The notes beneath the pieces were generated by a model. That model searched no databases. It saw only the letters and a program-made list of their open reading frames with translations, and had not been told where the DNA came from. This document shows positions 7,761 to 14,656 of a DNA stretch of 14,825 nt, one piece after another. The stretch comes from Bacteroidales bacterium (lineage in GTDB: Bacteria; Bacteroidota; Bacteroidia; Bacteroidales; P3), in assembly GCA_016296345.1 (NCBI GenBank), contig JAEDJL010000046.1, forward strand, positions 1 to 14,825, given 5' to 3'. Position 1 is the stretch's first letter; each line of letters opens with the position of its first letter. The position numbers and the translations under genes were made by a program.

Positions 7761-9767
7761 ATGGACTTTAAGCTGAAATCGGATTTTGAGCCAACAGGCG
7801 ACCAACCTCAGGCAATAGCACAGTTGGTCGAAGGATTGAAAGAAGGAGTGCCTGCACAGGTATTGCAAGGCGTTACCGGAAGCGGCAAGACCTTCACTAT
7901 TGCCAACGTAATCCAACAGTTGAACAAGCCGACCTTGGTAATGAGCCACAACAAGACCCTTGCAGCACAGCTGTACAGCGAGTTCAAGAACTTTTTCCCC
8001 GACAATGCCGTCGAATACTTCGTTTCCTACTACGATTACTACCAACCCGAAGCCTACATTGCACAGACAAACACCTATATAGAGAAAGACCTTTCGATTA
8101 ACGACGAGTTAGAGAAGCTCAGACTTTCTGCTGCCTCTGCCCTTTTGTCGGGTCGCAAAGATGTGATAGTGGTTAGTTCGGTTTCTTGCATATATGGTAT
8201 CGGCAACCCCGAAGATTTTGCCAACGGAACGATACATCTGTCTATCGGACAGACCTTGGAGAGAAGCAAATTTTTGCTTGACTTGGTCGATAGCTTGTAT
8301 TCTCGCAACGAAATAGAGTTCGGAAGAGGCAAGTTCAGAGTAAAAGGAGACGTAATCGACATCTTTCCGCCCTATTTGGACTATGCCTACCGACTAATCT
8401 TTTGGGACGAAGAGATTGAAGCAATGGAAACGATTGACCCTGTGAGCGGTTGCAAAATCGAAAGCCTCAACGAAATGGTCATTTACCCTGCCGGCAACTT
8501 CCTTACCAACAAAAACACCCTGCCGCAAGCCCTCCGACAAATACAAAGCGATATGTTCCTGCGTTGCGAGGAGTTCAGAGACAGCGGACGTATGCTCGAA
8601 GCCAAACGATTGGAAGAAAGAGTAAACAACGACTTGGAGATGTTGCAAGAACTCGGCTATTGCAGCGGAATAGAGAACTATTCACGCTACTTTGACGGTC
8701 GAAAGCCCGGGTCGAGACCCTTTTGTCTTATCGACTACTTCCCCGATGACTTTCTTATGGTGATTGATGAGAGCCATGTTACCGTGCCTCAAATCAGGGC
8801 AATGTTCGGAGGAGACCGCTCACGCAAGAGTTCACTTGTCGAATACGGCTTCCGTCTCCCCTCGGCATTTGACAACAGACCATTGAAGTTTGAAGAGTTT
8901 CAATCACTTCAAAACCAAACAATATACATTTCGGCAACTCCTGCCGACTTTGAGATTGAACAAGCAGGCGGAGTGGTGGTCGAACAAATCATTCGCCCGA
9001 CAGGACTTCTTGACCCGCCGATTGAAATTCACCCTGCACGCAATCAGGTCGATGACCTCTTGGAAGAAATTGACAAAGTGGTCGGCAAACATGAAAGAGC
9101 CTTGGTTACCACTCTCACAAAACGCATGGCAGAAGAACTGAGCCGCTATCTGACCAACGTAGGAGTAAGAAACAAATACATACACTCCGATGTAGAGACT
9201 TTGGAAAGGGTGGAAATCATGCAGGAATTGAGAGAAGGTGTGTTCGATGTGCTTATTGGCGTAAACCTTTTGAGAGAAGGGCTTGACCTTCCCGAGGTCA
9301 GCCTTGTTGCCATACTCGATGCCGACAAGGAAGGCTTTTTGAGAAGCGACAGAGCATTGATTCAGACCATAGGACGTGCAGCAAGAAACATTTCGAGCAA
9401 GGCAATACTCTATGCAGACAAGATGACAGACAGCATGAAAAGAGCCATTGCCGAAAACACTCGCAACCGCGAAAAACAACAAGCCTACAACACCGCTCAC
9501 GGAATTGTTCCCCGACAGGTACATCGTGCCATTGGCGGATCAATCACCCAAGACAGCTCGACAGAACGCCGAAACAAATCAGTTGTTTCTGAAAACACAA
9601 CAACCACTGCCCCAAAGCATAAGACCACACAAAAAGACATAGACAAACAAATAAGACAATTAGAAAAGCTAATGCAGCAGGCAGCAGCCGAACTCAACTT
9701 TATGGACGCTGCAATGTACAGAGACCAAATAAAACAGCTCAAAGAAGAAAAGAAATCAATAAAATAA
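7761..9767 (+). CDS. uvrB: Excinuclease ABC subunit B
   Basis: UvrB is the damage-verifying helicase-like subunit of nucleotide excision repair, handed to DNA by UvrA and then recruiting UvrC. At 668 residues it has the standard length. Visible landmarks are Walker A GVTGSGKT (37-44), the damage-clamping beta-hairpin region YYDYYQPEAYIAQTNTYIEK (about 91-110), SVSCIYGIGNPEDF, the DESH Walker B box, helicase motif VI QTIGRAARN, and a C-terminal UVR domain (about 625-662) that contacts UvrC. A Gln/Asn/Thr-rich linker of about 50 residues (SSTERRNKS to TTQKD) separates the core from the UVR domain. The start ATG at 7761 follows a purine-rich AAGGAAAGGGAA. It lies 50 bases after dus and 7 bases before mnmE. 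Confidence 0.97.
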   Translation: MDFKLKSDFEPTGDQPQAIAQLVEGLKEGVPAQVLQGVTGSGKTFTIANVIQQLNKPTLVMSHNKTLAAQLYSEFKNFFPDNAVEYFVSYYDYYQPEAYIAQTNTYIEKDLSINDELEKLRLSAASALLSGRKDVIVVSSVSCIYGIGNPEDFANGTIHLSIGQTLERSKFLLDLVDSLYSRNEIEFGRGKFRVKGDVIDIFPPYLDYAYRLIFWDEEIEAMETIDPVSGCKIESLNEMVIYPAGNFLTNKNTLPQALRQIQSDMFLRCEEFRDSGRMLEAKRLEERVNNDLEMLQELGYCSGIENYSRYFDGRKPGSRPFCLIDYFPDDFLMVIDESHVTVPQIRAMFGGDRSRKSSLVEYGFRLPSAFDNRPLKFEEFQSLQNQTIYISATPADFEIEQAGGVVVEQIIRPTGLLDPPIEIHPARNQVDDLLEEIDKVVGKHERALVTTLTKRMAEELSRYLTNVGVRNKYIHSDVETLERVEIMQELREGVFDVLIGVNLLREGLDLPEVSLVAILDADKEGFLRSDRALIQTIGRAARNISSKAILYADKMTDSMKRAIAENTRNREKQQAYNTAHGIVPRQVHRAIGGSITQDSSTERRNKSVVSENTTTTAPKHKTTQKDIDKQIRQLEKLMQQAAAELNFMDAAMYRDQIKQLKEEKKSIK

Positions 9768-9774
9768 CAATAAT

Positions 9775-11202
9775 ATGACAGCAAAGGAAACAGAATTGAA
9801 CAAAGAGAGCAAATTGCAAGACACCATCTGCGCCCCCGCAACAGCAAGAGGCACAGCAGCATTGGGAATGATAAGAATATCCGGACCGAACGCCATTTCA
9901 ATAATCAACGAGATTTTCGTTACAACAAAAGGATTGAAATGTGTGATGAAAGACACTGCTTCGGGGGTTACACGACATGGCTTTATAATCAACGCTCGCA
10001 ATGAGATGATTGACGAAGTGATGTGTACCATATTCCGCGCCCCCAACTCCTTTACCGGAGAAGACACGGTCGAGATAAGCCACCACGGTTCTATATTCAT
10101 ACAACAGCAAATCATGGTGAGCATCGTAAACCTCGGAGCAAGGATAGCCCTCAACGGAGAGTTTTCCCAAAGAGCCTTTCTCAATGGTAAGATAGCCCTT
10201 TCGCAAGCCGAAGCGATTGCCGACCTGATTAGTGCAAGAACAGCAATGGCTCACCACCTTGCAATGAAGCAACTACACGGAGGATATGCCGAAAAGATTA
10301 AAGAAATAAGAGAAGAATTTGTCAAATTGTTGAGCCTGTTGGAACTCGAACTCGACTTTTCGGAAGAAGACGTCCAATTTGCAAACAGAGACGACCTTAA
10401 CCAACTTATGCAACACTCTATTGACGAATTGGAAAAACTTGTCAAGAGCTTTGAAGCAGGTTCGGCATTCAAAAACGGAATACCTGTTGCAATCATAGGC
10501 AAACCCAACTCCGGCAAATCAACAATCATGAACGCCATTTTGAACGAAGAACGCTCGATTGTCTCTCCAATCAGCGGCACAACACGCGACACAATCGAAG
10601 AAAGCGTCCAAATTGAAGGCGTGGAATACAGATTTATCGACACGGCAGGTCTTCGCTCGGCAAAGGACAGCATAGAAAGAAAAGGCATAGAACGTTCCTA
10701 CAAAGCAATAGAAAGAGCCCATATCATCTTATATGTATGCGACCTTACCCACACCCCATACGAAGAAGTGCAAGCCGAACTCTTGCTGTTGGATTCGCAG
10801 GTCAGCCTGAGCGGAAAGAAAATCATCATCATCGGCAACAAGACCGACCTTGTGCGTTCAAACAAAGTACAAAAAGAAGCATGGGACGCAATGAACTCCT
10901 TGCAAATATCAGCAATCAACAACATAGGAATAGACGAACTATTGTCAAGAATAGCCAAGATAAGCGAGAAAGACGAAAAACAAGACGAGTTGTTGGTAAC
11001 CAATGCACGACACTATGATGCAATGATGCGAACTCTTGCAGCCCTTTTGGTGGCACAAGAAAGTCTGACAGAGGGACAACCTATCGATATCATAGCCTCC
11101 GACATCAGAGAAGCAATACACTACATAGGCGAAATCACCGGAGAAGTAACCACAGACGAAGTCCTAAACAACATCTTCTCCCGATTCTGTATCGGAAAGT
11201 AG
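9775..11202 (+). CDS. mnmE: tRNA uridine-5-carboxymethylaminomethyl modification GTPase MnmE (TrmE)
   Basis: Together with MnmG, MnmE modifies the wobble uridine of several tRNAs. The 475 residues comprise the folate-binding N-terminal domain (TICAPATARGTAALGMIRISG, beginning about residue 18), a helical domain, an inserted G domain with P-loop GKPNSGKS (242-249), the DTAGLR box and NKTD, and the universally conserved C-terminus FCIGK, whose Cys472 is functionally essential in the family. The gene is complete, which matters because an integrase follows directly and its 3' end appears to be the insertion target: whatever integrated restored the reading frame and stop codon. It starts 7 bases after uvrB and is probably cotranscribed with it. 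Confidence 0.97.
   Translation: MTAKETELNKESKLQDTICAPATARGTAALGMIRISGPNAISIINEIFVTTKGLKCVMKDTASGVTRHGFIINARNEMIDEVMCTIFRAPNSFTGEDTVEISHHGSIFIQQQIMVSIVNLGARIALNGEFSQRAFLNGKIALSQAEAIADLISARTAMAHHLAMKQLHGGYAEKIKEIREEFVKLLSLLELELDFSEEDVQFANRDDLNQLMQHSIDELEKLVKSFEAGSAFKNGIPVAIIGKPNSGKSTIMNAILNEERSIVSPISGTTRDTIEESVQIEGVEYRFIDTAGLRSAKDSIERKGIERSYKAIERAHIILYVCDLTHTPYEEVQAELLLLDSQVSLSGKKIIIIGNKTDLVRSNKVQKEAWDAMNSLQISAINNIGIDELLSRIAKISEKDEKQDELLVTNARHYDAMMRTLAALLVAQESLTEGQPIDIIASDIREAIHYIGEITGEVTTDEVLNNIFSRFCIGK
11185..11202 (+). mobile_element. Probable attachment core (attL/attB-like) at the mnmE 3' end
   Basis: TTCTGTATCGGAAAGTAG encodes the last residues and stop codon of MnmE. It matches the attB of Salmonella genomic island 1 as I recall it (TTCTGTATCGGTAAGTAA) at 16 of 18 positions, because both encode the conserved CIGK ending. 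A tyrosine recombinase gene begins about 200 bases downstream. A second copy of the core, needed at the other end of the element, does not occur within the window. Confidence 0.6.
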
Positions 11203-11349
11203 AGGTTTTGCGGAGGAAACTGACACGATGACAAAAATAGCATAAAAGCCGTATAATTTATGATAATAAAGCCTCTGAAACTCAGTCACGGGACTTTTTT
11301 CGTTGCCGAAAGTGAAATTTCTCACGTTTTGTATTCCTGTTGTCGTTTT
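11203..11349. other. Junction region between mnmE and integrase
   Basis: This stretch holds no gene. AGTC-ACGG-GACT followed by six T (about 11284-11300) could be a very weak terminator for mnmE. Three CACG-ending motifs (around 11223, 11286 and 11322), two preceded by GAAACT, might be recombinase arm-type sites, but the similarity is slight. No convincing integrase promoter with a full TAnnTTTG box is visible. Confidence 0.3.
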
Positions 11350-11400
11350 TTTGTTGTTATTTTGTTGCTTGATAAAACTGAGCAACAAAATAACAACAAA
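11350..11400. repeat. Perfect 20-bp inverted repeat abutting the integrase start codon
   Basis: The left arm 11350-11369 (TTTGTTGTTATTTTGTTGCT) is the exact reverse complement of 11381-11400, with an 11-base spacer. The repeat ends four bases before the integrase ATG at 11405. In RNA it would form a long A/U-rich hairpin right against the start codon. As DNA it could be an operator or recombinase-binding site. Confidence 0.8.
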
Positions 11401-11404
11401 TCGT

Positions 11405-12577
11405 ATGAGTACATCAAAAGAGCCAATCAGGTTGAGACGTCGCAAGACTTTAAAGGGCTTGACCTCTCTCTACCTTGACATTTATCTGAACGGTAAGAGG
11501 TCGTATGAATACCTGAAACTCTATCTCATTCCTGAGAAGAGCCGTGAGGACAAACAGAAGAACAAAGAGACCTTGAAACTCGCTGAGGCAATCAGGGCGA
11601 AACGTGTTGTCGAACTTCAGAACGGTGAGTTCGGCTTTAAGTCACAATTTAAGGAAGATACGCTCTTCTTTGACTACTATGAGGCGATGTGTGAGAAACG
11701 CTTCAAGGGTAAGGATAATAAGAGTAATTGGGGAAACTGGCGTTCCTGTCTGAAACACCTTGAAAAGTATGAGCCGAACCGCAAAATAACGTTCAGAGAG
11801 GTCACGCCTGAATGGGTTCAGGGCTTCCGTGATTATTTAGAGAATGAGGCGTGTGCATGGAGTATGGACTACCGTCAGCGCATCAAAGACCACAGGCTAT
11901 CTCGCAACAGCCGCCTATCTTATTTCAACAAGCTCAAAGCCTGTATCAATCAGGCTTATGAAGACCGCATCCTCCCATATAATCCAATCAGGGGAATTGA
12001 GGGCTTCAAGCCCGAAGAGGGAACAAGAATGTATCTGACGCTTGAAGAAGTGAAACGGCTTGCCGAGACACCATGTGAGTATGAAAGCGTGAAGCGGGCT
12101 TTCCTCTTCTCTTGTCTGACGGGTCTCAGGAGGTCAGACATCATCAATATGACATGGGGTGAAGTTCAGGAACAGTCAGGATTTATCCGCATCATCTTCC
12201 GTCAGAAGAAGACAGGCGGGCAAGAATACCTTGACATCACGCCACAGGCGGCAGACCTTATGGGAAAGCGGGGCAAGCCCTCTGAGCCAGTCTTTGACGA
12301 TATTCACTCGCCAAGCTGTACGAACGAGACAATCAAGCGGTGGGTACTCAGGGCAGGCATAGAAAAAGAAATAACGTTTCACTGCGGGCGGCACACGTTT
12401 GCCGTTCTTATGCTTGACATCGGCACAGACATCTACACAGTATCAAAGTTGCTCGGACACAGAGAACTGAATACAACACAGATTTATGCCAAAGTGCTTG
12501 ACAAGAATAAACAGGCGGCAGTAGCAAAAATCCCGTCTATCCTCCCAACATCATCGGAAGAGGGGTCAGAAGAATAG
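11405..12577 (+). CDS. int: Tyrosine recombinase / site-specific integrase
   Basis: A 390-residue integrase of the Bacteroidota phage/conjugative-transposon type. The N-terminal arm-binding domain (about 8-70; RRRKTLKGLTSLYLDIYLNG) is followed by a SAM-like core-binding domain (about 85-185). The catalytic domain has all active residues: Arg242 in TGLRRSDI, Lys at 268-269 in RQKKTG, His326 and Arg329 in FHCGRH, His352 in LLGHRE, and nucleophile Tyr361 in TQIYAKV. The start is set at ATG 11405 (MSTSKEPIRL). The frame stays open upstream to 11303, but that extension is encoded largely by the inverted repeat and gives an implausible hydrophobic segment. It lies in the same direction as mnmE, pointing into the element, and its stop faces the end of a leftward gene 13 bases away. 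It probably catalyses integration at mnmE. Confidence 0.93.
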   Translation: MSTSKEPIRLRRRKTLKGLTSLYLDIYLNGKRSYEYLKLYLIPEKSREDKQKNKETLKLAEAIRAKRVVELQNGEFGFKSQFKEDTLFFDYYEAMCEKRFKGKDNKSNWGNWRSCLKHLEKYEPNRKITFREVTPEWVQGFRDYLENEACAWSMDYRQRIKDHRLSRNSRLSYFNKLKACINQAYEDRILPYNPIRGIEGFKPEEGTRMYLTLEEVKRLAETPCEYESVKRAFLFSCLTGLRRSDIINMTWGEVQEQSGFIRIIFRQKKTGGQEYLDITPQAADLMGKRGKPSEPVFDDIHSPSCTNETIKRWVLRAGIEKEITFHCGRHTFAVLMLDIGTDIYTVSKLLGHRELNTTQIYAKVLDKNKQAAVAKIPSILPTSSEEGSEE

Positions 12578-12590
12578 ACTGGGGAGTAAT

Positions 12591-12893
12591 TCAAGAGGAC
12601 GCACGGGTCTTAGGACTTTGCGACCTCTTTTTGTTTCTCTTCCATTTCAGCGGCTCGCCCTGACCCGTCAGAAGCCAAGTTGCCGAAACTCCGTAATCCT
12701 TGACGAGATAGGAGAGCCAAGCGGGCTGAAAGATGTCCCGCGATGGTTCTTTTTCTAACGTGTTCAGGTTCCAACGATTAATGCCATAACGAGCCGTGAA
12801 CGTTTGCTTCCCCCTGATTATCCGCTCCTGCTTTAAGACTTGAAGAGCCTCAAAGAAGCGTCGCACTACTTTTTGACTGTCTGCTGTCTGCAT
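12591..12893 (-). CDS. Small phage-type regulator with WLLTGQGE motif
   Basis: A 100-residue protein predicted to bind DNA. The region FFEALQVLKQERIIRGKQTF (14-33) and the following TARYGINRWNLNTLEKEP (34-51) resemble the first half of the repressor-like proteins common in Bacteroidota prophages, and WLLTGQGEP (73-81) matches the end of their helix-turn-helix domain. The tail (82-100) is short and very basic (KWKRNKKRSQSPKTRASS). It is the last gene of the leftward four-gene operon and overlaps the preceding gene by 28 bases, so it is probably translated by coupling. It lacks any peptidase-type C-terminal domain, so it is not a classic LexA/CI-like cleavable repressor. Function within the switch is inferred. 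Confidence 0.7.
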   Translation of the reverse strand: MQTADSQKVVRRFFEALQVLKQERIIRGKQTFTARYGINRWNLNTLEKEPSRDIFQPAWLSYLVKDYGVSATWLLTGQGEPLKWKRNKKRSQSPKTRASS

Positions 12894-13342
12894 AATTCAT
12901 CAGATTTAGCCGCTGCGGCGGCGAATTTTGCATTTATTTCTCTCTCTCGTTCATTTGCCCGCTCGTTCATAGAAATGAGCGTGTCTGGGCTAAAATCAAC
13001 CTCTCTCTGATACATCAGCAGTCTCTCAAACTTCCTCAGCTCATCAGGGGTCATCACGGGGACAAGACGCTCAAAGTCCATTATAGTCTGAGCCTTTTTC
13101 ATAGCTTCACGCCTGAGACCTGAACGCCAATCTTCCGTGATCATTTCGCCTTTACCTGTCAGAAGCCAGCGGGCGTTGAGTTCAGGGAGAGCCTCGCATA
13201 TTTTCAGAACGGGCTGCAACCCGAAGTTCTCACCTTTCAGAAGTTTGAAAACGTATTGAGGTGTCCACCCCATCAACTCGGCGAAGTATTTCTGTCGCCC
13301 TCCTGTCTTGTATTGAATAATCTCTTGAAGTCGCTTGTTCAT
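12866..13342 (-). CDS. Phage-type regulator with HTH, WLLTGKGEM motif and charged C-terminal helix
   Basis: A 158-residue protein. Residues 1-58 form a helix-turn-helix-like domain (RQKYFAELMGWTPQYVFKLL, 16-35, covers the likely recognition helices), capped by WLLTGKGEM (59-67). The second half contains a helical segment (DELRKFERLLMYQ) and a strongly charged, alanine-rich helix near the end (NERANEREREINAKFAAAAA), likely a coiled coil for oligomerisation. Its start overlaps the lipoprotein stop by 4 bases, and its end overlaps the next regulator by 28 bases. The WLLTGKGEM region shares 16 identical bases (about 13141-13156 and 14034-14049) with the first gene of the operon, pointing to common ancestry or exchange. 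Probably a transcriptional regulator of the element. Confidence 0.75.
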   Translation of the reverse strand: MNKRLQEIIQYKTGGRQKYFAELMGWTPQYVFKLLKGENFGLQPVLKICEALPELNARWLLTGKGEMITEDWRSGLRREAMKKAQTIMDFERLVPVMTPDELRKFERLLMYQREVDFSPDTLISMNERANEREREINAKFAAAAAKSDELCRQQTVKK

Positions 13343-13854
13343 TGTTTCGTATAGGTTTTGAAGAGTTCAGCCGTTCCCCAATAAGGGGTCATCAGAAAAG
13401 AGGTCTGAGAGGTGATTTGCATCAACCTCTTGCTTTCGCCTGTTGACGTGTTACCGTTCTCAGCCTTGCCGTAGAATAATATCTCAAAGTTTACGCCCTC
13501 AATCTCTGACGGCATTCCCTCCTTGAATGAGAAATAACAGTTATTTGTCGTTTCCAACAAGTGGTCATTATAGTATTTCTTAAAGACCGCCTCTCCCCAA
13601 ACAATAACACTGCCCGTCAAAGCCCCAAAAACCTGTTTAGGCTGTCTGTACGGAGTGAAAGTCACGTCTTCACAGTCAAGTGTATTTGTCATTTCTGAAA
13701 ACGTCTCAGAATGAAAAGTCCCGTTCAGAACTTTCAGTCGATTATTCACTCCCTGCGGTATAGGTGCTTCCGCAGGTTCGTCATCACTTGAACAGGCACA
13801 GAAACATATTGAAAGGCTGAGAGCAGCCAAAAGATAAATGAGTTTCTTTTTCAT
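13339..13854 (-). CDS. Surface-targeted lipoprotein inside the repressor operon
   Basis: A 171-residue protein with a classic lipoprotein signal: MKKK, a hydrophobic stretch (5-19), then acylated Cys21. The next residues, SSDDE, resemble the acidic lipoprotein export signal that sends Bacteroidota lipoproteins to the outer face of the outer membrane. The lipobox residue at -3 is Phe, which is unusual but tolerated in this phylum. The mature part is rich in beta-prone and aromatic residues; LNGTFHSE (about 43-50) is faintly reminiscent of lipocalin-like starts (G-x-W), but I do not recognise the family. Both ends overlap neighbours by 4 bases between two repressor-type genes, so it is expressed with them, presumably in the lysogenic or integrated state. 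This position suggests a lysogenic-conversion or superinfection-exclusion protein, an inference from context only. Confidence 0.8.
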   Translation of the reverse strand: MKKKLIYLLAALSLSICFCACSSDDEPAEAPIPQGVNNRLKVLNGTFHSETFSEMTNTLDCEDVTFTPYRQPKQVFGALTGSVIVWGEAVFKKYYNDHLLETTNNCYFSFKEGMPSEIEGVNFEILFYGKAENGNTSTGESKRLMQITSQTSFLMTPYWGTAELFKTYTKQ

Positions 13855-14240
13855 ATTTCGTTATTATTATGTTTATACTTCATTTCCAAAAGTGAGAGAA
13901 GCCTGTCTATCTGTTCATCTTTCTTTTTGAGCATTTCAATCAACTTTTCAGTCGAATTTTCACCTTGATAATTGACCGTGTTTCCGTGAATATTATTACC
14001 ATTTTGGTTATTTTGAATAACACCCCCTATAATCATTTCGCCTTTACCCGTGAGAAGCCAAGTCTCAGAGAGACCGAACAGCTCTTCAAAGCGTCTCGCT
14101 TGTTTCTTGCCAAACTGTTTTGAGCCTGTTAATAAAGCATTTATATACGCCTGAGAAACACCGAGCATATCAGCCACTTTCTCCTGTGTTAACCCTCTTT
14201 CTTTGAAAAAGGATTTCAAACTTTCTTGCTTGTCCTTCAT
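13851..14240 (-). CDS. XRE-family repressor, first gene of the leftward operon
   Basis: A 129-residue protein. An XRE-type helix-turn-helix (about 6-58) is plain: LTQEKVADMLGVSQAYINAL (17-36) contains the recognition helix. It ends in WLLTGKGEM (61-69), followed by an Asn/Gly-rich linker (70-92; IQNNQNGNNIHGNTVNY) and a leucine-rich helix (TEKLIEMLKKKDEQIDRLL, 97-115) that is a likely coiled coil. This domain plan is typical of small Bacteroidota prophage repressors. It is read leftward from the control region at 14241-14419, and its stop overlaps the lipoprotein start by 4 bases. It is the best candidate for the main repressor of the rightward genes and for autoregulating its own promoter. 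Confidence 0.85.
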   Translation of the reverse strand: MKDKQESLKSFFKERGLTQEKVADMLGVSQAYINALLTGSKQFGKKQARRFEELFGLSETWLLTGKGEMIIGGVIQNNQNGNNIHGNTVNYQGENSTEKLIEMLKKKDEQIDRLLSLLEMKYKHNNNEI

Positions 14241-14307
14241 AATACTTTGATATTTAATTGTTTACGATTTTAATTACAATTTTATAACAAAAAAAGTTTG
14301 TTTTTTC

Positions 14308-14338
14308 TTTGATAACAACCAAAAAGGTTTTAACTTTG
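14308..14338 (+). promoter_or_regulatory. Predicted rightward promoter of the element
   Basis: TTTG at 14308-14311, a 19-base spacer, then TAACTTTG at 14331-14338 match the Bacteroidota promoter consensus. Transcription would start near 14345, about 75 bases before the ATG at 14420. The spacer contains the dyad AACC-AAAAA-GGTT (14317-14329), a plausible operator half-site pair. Confidence 0.7.
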
Positions 14339-14372
14339 CACCGTCAAACAGAAAAATCTGCGGGCAAAGTTA
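14331..14372. promoter_or_regulatory. Control-region inverted repeat, probable operator and face-to-face promoter boxes
   Basis: TAACTTTGC (14331-14339) and GCAAAGTTA (14364-14372) are exact reverse complements, so a -7 box occurs on both strands facing each other. For the minus-strand box, the nearest TTTG-like -33 (complement of 14397-14400) is 24 bases upstream, longer than ideal. Between the arms is another small dyad, CAGA-AAAA-TCTG (14349-14360). I infer that the leftward repressor operon starts here and that the repressor binds here. Confidence 0.5.
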
Positions 14373-14419
14373 CGAAAAAAGGTATAAATCAGTAAACAAA
14401 CCAATAAGTTTTTTAAGAG

Positions 14420-14638
14420 ATGAAAGAAGAAATTATTTTGAAAACGCCGTGTCAGCAGGAGCGGGAAGCTCGTGACCTCGCCATTTTCAAGGACTATCAC
14501 AGCCTAATGGAGGTTGAGGGTCAGAGCAAAACAATGGCACATGAACACCTCTGTAAGAAGTACGGAATTCATTCTCAGGGGACGATTTACACAATCCTGA
14601 AAAGGGTTGAGAAACGCTTAAACACTATGAAACAATAA
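14420..14638 (+). CDS. Small helix-turn-helix protein, first rightward gene
   Basis: A 72-residue protein that I do not recognise by name. The first half is charged and helical (QQEREARDLAIFKDYHSLME). The second half, EHLCKKYGIHSQGTIYTILK (43-62), reads like a helix-turn-helix of the type seen in transposase and Mor-like proteins, with GIHSQGTIYTIL as the recognition part. It begins about 75 bases after the predicted rightward promoter and is followed after 18 bases by another DNA-binding gene in the same direction. In a lysogeny switch the first rightward gene is often a Cro- or Cox-like regulator; that role is a guess. Confidence 0.6.
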   Translation: MKEEIILKTPCQQEREARDLAIFKDYHSLMEVEGQSKTMAHEHLCKKYGIHSQGTIYTILKRVEKRLNTMKQ

Positions 14639-14656
14639 CCACAGGGAGGGTAAAGT

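Noticed and set aside
11270..11320. Intrinsic terminator after mnmE
   Set aside because: Only a 4-bp stem precedes the T-run; too weak to call as a feature.
11303..11404. N-terminal extension of the integrase to the ATG at 11303
   Set aside because: The extra 34 residues are encoded mainly by the inverted repeat and would form a hydrophobic segment unlike integrase N-termini; MSTSKEPIRL at 11405 fits the family.
12578..12590. Bidirectional terminator between the convergent integrase and regulator genes
   Set aside because: The gap is 13 bases and no stem with a T-run is visible around it.
13339..13854. Calling the lipoprotein a lipocalin
   Set aside because: Only a faint G-T-F start motif supports it; no second lipocalin motif is visible.
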